From Armatimonadetes bacterium UBA5419 (GTDB lineage: Bacteria; Armatimonadota; UBA10988), in contig DHNJ01000155.1 in assembly GCA_002409445.1 (NCBI GenBank), positions 1-8,375 of the forward strand: DNA of 8,375 nt. The letters run 5' to 3'. The translations under genes and the position numbers were made by a program. The notes under the pieces were generated by a model that saw only the letters and a list, made by a program, of their open reading frames with translations, did no database searches and was not told where the DNA came from. Position 1 is the first letter of the stretch. Each line of letters starts with the position of its first letter. Shown here piece after piece: positions 1 to 3,767 of this stretch.

Positions 1-24
1 TCGCCGAGGCTGCCCCCGCTTCTT

Positions 25-1026
25 TCAGCGCGCGGCCAACAGCAGCGTCTCCGCCGCCGTTAGCCAGCCCGCGGGCAGCCGCACGTAGTCGACGCTGCCG
101 TCCCAGTCGGCCGTCGCATCGAGCAGATCGTCGAGGCTGTGCTCGGCGTCGATGGCGGTGTCGGGGTACAGTTCGGGCAGTTCGCGACAGGTCACGCTGC
201 GCGCGCCGCTAGTCGCGACACCGGCCAGCCAACGGTCGAGCGCCTCGTAGCGCGCGGCCAGTTCGGCGGCGCTGGGCTGCCGCGGCGGCTCATAGTCGTA
301 GACCACGCGGGGTCGGTAGCCGTCGTTCTGCCAGCGTGCGGGCGGGTTCTGGCCGCGAGCGAAGTTCACGCCATCCCAGAACTCGTTGGTCGCCCACTCG
401 CAGGGGTGGTAGTAGATCTGCATCAGCCCGCCGCCGGCCGCGCGCATCGTCTCGACCGCCTCGCGGAGCCGCGCCAGCGCGCCGTCGACTGAGTCCGGGT
501 CGCGCGGGTCATGGCGCAGGCTGTACCCGATGCCCAGGGTGTGCAGCAGGCCCATGAAGTAGAACGGCTTGCCGTCCAGCCCGACCCACGGCCCGTCGTC
601 GATGTAGCTGCGCACGCCCCACTCGCGCAGGACCGGGTAGGTCTGCGCGGCCCAGGAGGCGCCCGCCTGGCCATAAGTCGTCGGCTGGCAGTCGAAGATC
701 GCGGCAACGTCGCGGTAGCCGTCGGTCTCCAGGCGGCGCCAGAGGTCGACGCCCTGCGGCCAGGGCAGCGGCTCGCAGTACTCGGTGACCACCGGGTGCG
801 CGCTGTGGCGGTCGCTGTGGTAGCCGACGTCGTGCGCGGCGAGCGCAGCGATGACGTCGGTGCGTCCGCGTTCGGCCAGCACCCGCGCCTTCTCCCCGAC
901 GACCTTGAACGTCGCCCGCACGCCGGCGGCCGCATGGGCCTGGGCGATGCGCAGCGCAGCGTCGTCGCTCGCGGGGCAGACGTAGTCCTCGGTGTCGTAC
1001 CAAATCGACAGCAGCACTTCCGCCAC
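25..1026 (-). CDS. NodB-like polysaccharide deacetylase family protein
   Basis: 333 aa from a GTG start at 1026. That start has GGGAGG 8 nt upstream. An in-frame ATG at 1074 would overlap the preceding gene by 44 nt and adds a basic, cysteine-rich N-terminus that does not look native. The fold reads as a NodB-type beta/alpha barrel. It has an opening strand ending in D11-T-E-D14 (the usual TFDDG position), ATFKVVG at about 38-44 (usually ATFFVxG), H70-S-D-R-H74 (metal-binding HxxxH), a PTTYGQ segment near 115-120 (RxPYG-like) and YYHP at 205-208 (late catalytic His region). Family members remove N-acetyl or O-acetyl groups from glycans using a metal ion. There is no signal peptide or membrane span, so it is probably cytoplasmic, and the substrate cannot be told. 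It follows the 116-aa gene closely (stop and start 4 nt apart), so the two are co-transcribed. A related role as an inactive or differently specific barrel remains possible. Confidence 0.75.
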   Translation of the reverse strand: MAEVLLSIWYDTEDYVCPASDDAALRIAQAHAAAGVRATFKVVGEKARVLAERGRTDVIAALAAHDVGYHSDRHSAHPVVTEYCEPLPWPQGVDLWRRLETDGYRDVAAIFDCQPTTYGQAGASWAAQTYPVLREWGVRSYIDDGPWVGLDGKPFYFMGLLHTLGIGYSLRHDPRDPDSVDGALARLREAVETMRAAGGGLMQIYYHPCEWATNEFWDGVNFARGQNPPARWQNDGYRPRVVYDYEPPRQPSAAELAARYEALDRWLAGVATSGARSVTCRELPELYPDTAIDAEHSLDDLLDATADWDGSVDYVRLPAGWLTAAETLLLAAR

Positions 1027-1030
1027 GGCG

Positions 1031-1381
1031 CTAGCCTCCCGCCTCGGGGTGATGGAGCACGAACAGCAGCGCAAAGCGCGCCACCGCCGCCGCGCGGCTT
1101 GGGCCGACGGCCTCGATCAGGATCGTCTGCGACTCGCGGTCAGTCACGTCAACGCGGTGGCCGTCGCGCAGGGGACGCTCGTCGAGGACGCTCGTCGCCG
1201 GCACGAACTTGGCCAGGTGATCGAGGACCTGTGCGGCCAGGGCATCGTCGGCGGAGTAGCGTGGCGCGGGCGCCGGGTCGAGCGGGTCGGGCTGCCAGCC
1301 CATGACGTGTTCGGCCACGGCAGCATCCATCGCGCGGCCCGGCTTCAGGCGAGCGATGGCGTCGGCAGTCAACTCGGACAT
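1031..1381 (-). CDS. Phage ABA sandwich-domain-like small protein
   Basis: 116 aa from the ATG at 1381, which has GGAGGAG 6 nt upstream. The N-terminal half contains LKPGRAMDAAVAEHVMGW at about 12-29, then RYSADDALAAQVLDHL at about 41-56. This order (PGRxxDxxVAExVMGW, a variable loop, YSxD, then a helix) is what I know from the phage ABA sandwich domain family. The C-terminal half has a strand pair and a helix rich in Ala (SRAAAVARFALLFVL) where family members have an AxCRAALL-like helix. The biochemical function of the family is unknown to me. It is common on phages but also occurs in bacterial chromosomes. The gene is first in a - strand operon with the deacetylase-like gene and diverges from a tiny membrane protein gene. 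No phage structural, lysis or integration gene is visible nearby, so it need not mark a prophage. A longer start is discussed in the findings. Confidence 0.7.
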   Translation of the reverse strand: MSELTADAIARLKPGRAMDAAVAEHVMGWQPDPLDPAPAPRYSADDALAAQVLDHLAKFVPATSVLDERPLRDGHRVDVTDRESQTILIEAVGPSRAAAVARFALLFVLHHPEAGG

Positions 1382-1465
1382 GACGGTCTCCTCCGGCGGC
1401 CGCTTCGCGCCCAGCGCCGCCGCTCCTCCTTGACGGCCGCCCCGCGCAGGCGCTACGCTGCCCCC
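1382..1465. promoter_or_regulatory. Divergent intergenic region between two start codons
   Basis: These 84 bp separate the ATG of the - strand operon (1381) from the ATG of the small + strand gene (1466). The - strand carries two purine-rich ribosome-binding-site-like stretches, GGAGGAG next to the chosen ATG and AAGGAGGAG at 1423-1431. The + strand carries the -35/-10 pair annotated separately. I could not pick out a convincing sigma-70 promoter for the - strand operon here or just upstream. Confidence 0.5.
1430..1459 (+). promoter_or_regulatory. Sigma-70-type promoter for the 37-aa membrane protein
   Basis: TTGACG at 1430-1435, an 18-nt spacer, then TACGCT at 1454-1459 (fits TANNNT). The -10 element ends 6 nt before the ATG at 1466, so the predicted transcription start falls on or next to the A of the start codon. 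It has the same 18-nt spacing as the mraZ promoter, and both -10 elements follow a GC dinucleotide (GCTACxxTG context). Confidence 0.55.
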
Positions 1466-1579
1466 ATGAGCGAACGTCACCGAGTCGCCTGGCTGGTCGG
1501 CACCTGCCTCGCCCTGCTGCTCAGCGGCATGGCCGTCTGGGCCTACCTCGACCGCGCCACCAGCCTCCTCCGCCGCTAA
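1466..1579 (+). CDS. Small single-span membrane protein, probably leaderless
   Basis: 37 aa: a short basic N-terminus (MSERHR), one hydrophobic segment at about residues 8-27 (AWLVGTCLALLLSGMAVWAY), then a basic tail ending in LLRR. This is a classic short bitopic membrane protein, and I recognise no family. No Shine-Dalgarno sequence precedes the ATG, because the 5 bases before it are all C. Instead, a good -35/-10 pair ends 6 nt upstream, which fits translation from a leaderless mRNA. The reading frame stays open upstream to 992, but that extension runs antisense through the - strand genes and looks artefactual. The gene stands alone between the divergent operon and the mraZ promoter region. 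It is supported by promoter placement and hydrophobic composition only, so it could still be chance. Confidence 0.5.
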   Translation: MSERHRVAWLVGTCLALLLSGMAVWAYLDRATSLLRR

Positions 1580-1594
1580 GCGCCCCTCCGGCGC
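1580..1594 (+). terminator. Weak GC hairpin after the small gene
   Basis: GCGCC (1580-1584) and GGCGC (1590-1594) can pair around a 5-nt loop directly after the TAA stop. There is no T tract, so this is at best a weak or factor-assisted terminator. Short GC stems are common by chance in DNA this rich in GC. Confidence 0.2.
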
Positions 1595-1805
1595 ACAACG
1601 CTAAATCCGATCCGAGCCCGAGTCACGTATCCATGCGGCTCGCGCAGGCCACCACCACCCGCCCGAGGCGAACAAACTTTTGCCTCCCGCCCCGCATCAC
1701 CGCCCAAAGTGGCTCAACCATCGGCCTTGGCCGTACAAATCAGGCCCACGCACTTTGCCGCCCGCCGATTCGTGCCGATCCGCGCTGCAAGCCCGACCCA
1801 AATGC
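1595..1805. other. Non-coding stretch upstream of the mraZ promoter
   Basis: About 210 bp without a supportable gene on either strand. It is less GC-rich than the flanking coding DNA and has short A/T runs such as AACAAACTTTT (1671-1681). It holds a 7-bp inverted repeat (CAAAGTG at 1705-1711, CACTTTG at 1751-1757) and a GGCC-TT-GGCC near-palindrome at 1723-1732. No RNA gene or clear riboswitch was recognised. Confidence 0.5.
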
Positions 1806-1835
1806 TTGACACGCCCTACCCGTAATGGCTACAGT
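1806..1835 (+). promoter_or_regulatory. mraZ / dcw cluster promoter
   Basis: A perfect -35 TTGACA at 1806-1811, an 18-nt spacer, and a -10 TACAGT at 1830-1835. The transcription start should be near 1842, giving a leader of about 65 nt before the mraZ GTG. It is the only strong promoter seen ahead of the cluster and probably drives mraZ and the genes after it. Confidence 0.75.
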
Positions 1836-1869
1836 GGGGCTCGATGGGGCTAGATGGGAGCGAATGGGA
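1835..1869 (+). promoter_or_regulatory. Four MraZ-binding boxes (TGGGN, 10-bp period)
   Basis: Direct repeats TGGGG 1835-1839, TGGGG 1845-1849, TGGGA 1855-1859 and TGGGA 1865-1869, each separated by exactly 5 nt. In E. coli, MraZ recognises TGGGN direct repeats spaced by 5 nt upstream of its own gene. Here the first box shares its T with the last base of the -10 element, and the array covers the predicted transcription start. Bound MraZ would therefore block RNA polymerase and give negative autoregulation of the cluster. Confidence 0.8.
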
Positions 1870-1887
1870 TTCCCGGCTAGCCGAATG

Positions 1888-1906
1888 GAGCTAGGAGGAG
1901 CAGCTC
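1888..1906 (+). promoter_or_regulatory. mraZ ribosome binding site in a possible hairpin loop
   Basis: AGGAGGAG at 1893-1900 is a near-perfect Shine-Dalgarno sequence. Its AGGAGG core ends 8 nt before the GTG at 1907, which decides that start. GAGCT (1888-1892) and AGCTC (1902-1906) can pair around it, placing the site in a 9-nt loop immediately before the start codon. Confidence 0.6.
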
Positions 1907-2377
1907 GTGATCGGGACCTTCGAGGTCAGCGCGGACCAAGCTGGGCGGATTACCGTCCCGCTGGCTCTGCGTCGCCGTCTCGGGGACGACCTGGTCATCT
2001 GTCCATCCATGCCTCCTGAGCGCCATCTGCTCGTTTATGAAGCCTCTGCCTTCGATGCTTTCCGGGCGCGCTTGTTTCCGCACGAGCCGGTCACGCAGGA
2101 TGCGCTGAGCCTGATGCGCAACACCGTCGCCCGCGCCCAGGAGGTCCGCTTGGACAAGGCCGGCCGCGTCCTGGTGCCGCCTCGGCTGCGCACTTGGGCC
2201 GGCGTCGAAGAGGCGGTCGTGGTGCTGGGCATGGGTGACCACCTGGAGGTTTGGTCGGCGGCCAGCTACGAGGCCTGGGCCGAGATGATGGACAGCGAGG
2301 AGGCGGCCCTCCGTTTCACCACGCTGCGCGAGGAGATGGAACGGGCCAACCGGGCCGCGGCCGGCAGCGGTTCGTGA
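1907..2377 (+). CDS. mraZ: Transcriptional regulator MraZ
   Basis: 156 aa, slightly longer than the usual ~145-150. It has two tandem MraZ/AbrB-type swapped-hairpin domains, each with the DxxGR signature followed by a VP dipeptide: D10-Q-A-G-R14 then ITVP, and D83-K-A-G-R87 then VLVPP. Each is followed by a strand with a hydrophobic core and an aromatic-rich helix (VYEASAFDAF near 43-52, VWSAASYEAW near 115-124). MraZ forms ring-shaped oligomers that bind TGGGN repeats and regulate the division and cell-wall cluster; it is a nucleoid-associated DNA-binding protein. The GTG start is chosen because it follows AGGAGGAG and places the first conserved segment at the right distance. It is the first gene of the cluster and lies 38 nt after its own predicted operator. 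Its stop overlaps the rsmH start (GTGA). The C-terminal tail after about residue 125 is charged and helical, ending in Ala/Gly/Ser. Confidence 0.93.
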   Translation: MIGTFEVSADQAGRITVPLALRRRLGDDLVICPSMPPERHLLVYEASAFDAFRARLFPHEPVTQDALSLMRNTVARAQEVRLDKAGRVLVPPRLRTWAGVEEAVVVLGMGDHLEVWSAASYEAWAEMMDSEEAALRFTTLREEMERANRAAAGSGS

Positions 2378-3303
2378 CCGGCTCGGCTGGCGAGCATCGC
2401 CCGGTGATGGTCGCCGAATGCCTCGAGGCGTTGGCGCTGAGCCCGGGCGACACGGTGGTCGATGGCACCGTGGGCCAGGGCGGCCACCTGCGCGCGCTAC
2501 TCCGCGCGGTCCAGCCCGGCGGGCGGGCCATCGGTTGTGATTTGGATAGCGAGGCCCTGACCCGGGTCGAGGCCTGGCTTGGTGAGGAGATGAGTGCGGT
2601 GACCTTGGTGCAGGGCAGTTTCGCCGACCTGGCGCCCGTCGTCCGGCAGCAGGTGCCGGGCGGGGTCCAGGGCATTCTGCTCGACTTGGGCGTCAGCCGC
2701 GACCAGCTCATCTCACCGCGGTTCAGCTTCCAGGCCGGCGGCCCGCTTGACAGCCGCCTCGACCCCGCCGGCGCCGAGACCGCCGCCGATCTCCTGGCCG
2801 GCGCCGACGAGGCCGAGCTGACCCGCATCCTCCGCGACTACGGCGACGAGCGGTTCGCCCCGCGCATCGCCCGTGGCATCGTCGCCGCCCGCGCGCAGGC
2901 GCCACTGACGACCACCGAGCAGCTGGTCGAGGTCATCCGCCGCGCCTATCCCGCCGGCGCGCGCCACGGCCGCATCCACATCGCCACGCGCACCTTCCAG
3001 GCCCTGCGCATCGCCGTCAACCGCCTGTACGAAGCGCTCGACACCGCGCTCGCCGAGCTGCCCGCGCTGCTCGCGCCGGGCGGCCGGCTGGCGATTCTGA
3101 CCTATCACAGCGGTGAGGACGGCCGCGTCAAGCGCGCCTTCCGCGCCCTCAGCCGCGCCGCCGACGACGGCACTCCCGCCGGCTTCAGCCTTCTGACCCG
3201 ACGCCCCCTGGCCCCCAGCCCCGACGAATGCGCCGCCAACCCCGGCGCGCGCTCGGCGCGGCTGCGGGTCCTGCTCGCCAACCCCGCGAGGTCCGCCGCA
3301 TGA
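2374..3303 (+). CDS. rsmH: 16S rRNA (cytosine(1402)-N(4))-methyltransferase RsmH
   Basis: 309 aa, the normal family length. It methylates N4 of C1402 in 16S rRNA in the ribosomal P site using S-adenosylmethionine. Visible signatures: EHRPVM at the N-terminus (usual HxPVML), the SAM-binding loop DGTVGQGGH at about 30-38, ILLDLGVSRDQL at about 101-112, FSFQAGGPLDSRLDP (usual FSFRxDGPLDMRMD), YGDERFAPRIARGIV, and RIHIATRTFQALRIAVN (usual HPATRTFQALRI). Near the C-terminus, NPGARSARLRV matches the closing NPRARSAKLR motif. The motif usually read HSLEDR is HSGEDG here (about 245-250). The GTG at 2374 is chosen because it keeps the conserved HRPVM segment and overlaps the mraZ stop as GTGA. No good Shine-Dalgarno sequence precedes it, so it is probably translated by coupling to mraZ. 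The reading frame stays open to 2251, but that part is antisense-like and overlaps mraZ. Its stop overlaps the next start as ATGA. Confidence 0.95.
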   Translation: MTGSAGEHRPVMVAECLEALALSPGDTVVDGTVGQGGHLRALLRAVQPGGRAIGCDLDSEALTRVEAWLGEEMSAVTLVQGSFADLAPVVRQQVPGGVQGILLDLGVSRDQLISPRFSFQAGGPLDSRLDPAGAETAADLLAGADEAELTRILRDYGDERFAPRIARGIVAARAQAPLTTTEQLVEVIRRAYPAGARHGRIHIATRTFQALRIAVNRLYEALDTALAELPALLAPGGRLAILTYHSGEDGRVKRAFRALSRAADDGTPAGFSLLTRRPLAPSPDECAANPGARSARLRVLLANPARSAA

Positions 3304-3758
3304 GCACGCCCTACCCCCGCCCCGAGTACCAACACGGCAGCGCCGCGCGCGCCCTCCCCGAGCCGCTACCCCACGGGCCGCGGCGTGGACGCCCGTCGCT
3401 GACCCCGGCCGAACGCTGGGAGTTGCTCCGCCCGCTAGCCGCCGGCGGCCTGGCGTTGAGCGCGCTCTCGCTGCTCGCGGTCATCTACCTCACCGCGTTC
3501 GCCCAGCTCACCGCGCATGGCACCCGCATCGGCGAACTGGACCGCAAGATCGCTACCGCCGAGGCGGAGCTGCAGCGCTCGCGCGGCGAGATCGCGCGGC
3601 TGACGCGGCGCGAGCGGGTCGAGCGCGAGGCGCCCCGCCTCGGCCTGATCCAGCTGCCCGCGGGCGAAGTTGACGATGCTGTGCGCACCAGCGAGCGCCC
3701 GGTCTACCAGCCGGTGCCGCGCCAGGTCGCCGCGATTGACGGCCGTGGGCGGTGGTAG
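3300..3758 (+). CDS. ftsL: FtsL-like divisome protein
   Basis: 152 aa with the layout of FtsL: a Pro/Arg-rich cytoplasmic N-terminus (about 1-44), one membrane span at about 45-68, and a periplasmic coiled coil of roughly 70-108 rich in Glu, Arg, Leu and Ile. A short conserved-looking end follows, RLGLIQLPAGEV at about 113-124, similar to the RLGMxxPxxxxV seen after the coiled coil in FtsL and related proteins. FtsL pairs with FtsB/DivIC and links the FtsQ complex to the FtsW-FtsI septal synthase. Sequence conservation in this family is low, so the call rests on topology and on the position between rsmH and ftsI. The ATG overlaps the rsmH stop (ATGA), with GAGG 8 nt upstream. The N-terminal extension of about 45 residues is longer than in E. 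coli FtsL. The stop lies inside the ftsI ribosome binding site. Confidence 0.75.
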   Translation: MSTPYPRPEYQHGSAARALPEPLPHGPRRGRPSLTPAERWELLRPLAAGGLALSALSLLAVIYLTAFAQLTAHGTRIGELDRKIATAEAELQRSRGEIARLTRRERVEREAPRLGLIQLPAGEVDDAVRTSERPVYQPVPRQVAAIDGRGRW

Positions 3759-3767
3759 GAGGCGACG

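Noticed and set aside
511..1305. + strand open frame (264 codons) across the deacetylase-like and ABA-like genes
   Set aside because: Antisense to two - strand genes that have good ribosome binding sites and recognisable motifs; Arg/Gly/Ala-rich shadow.
1031..1381. Evidence for a prophage
   Set aside because: Only one phage-like domain is present, with no integrase, structural or lysis gene and no attachment-site repeat, so a chromosomal relative is more likely.
992..1465. N-terminal extension of the small membrane protein frame
   Set aside because: The extension runs antisense through the ABA-like gene and is Arg-rich. The promoter pair ends just before the ATG at 1466, so only the last 37 residues are kept.
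1661..1681. Possible terminator (CGCC-CGA-GGCG followed by an A/T run)
   Set aside because: The stem is only 3-4 bp and the T run is four bases long and displaced; it is too weak to call.
2251..2373. Longer N-terminus for RsmH
   Set aside because: The extra 41 residues are Gly/Arg-rich, overlap mraZ in another frame and precede the family's normal N-terminal EHRPVM segment.
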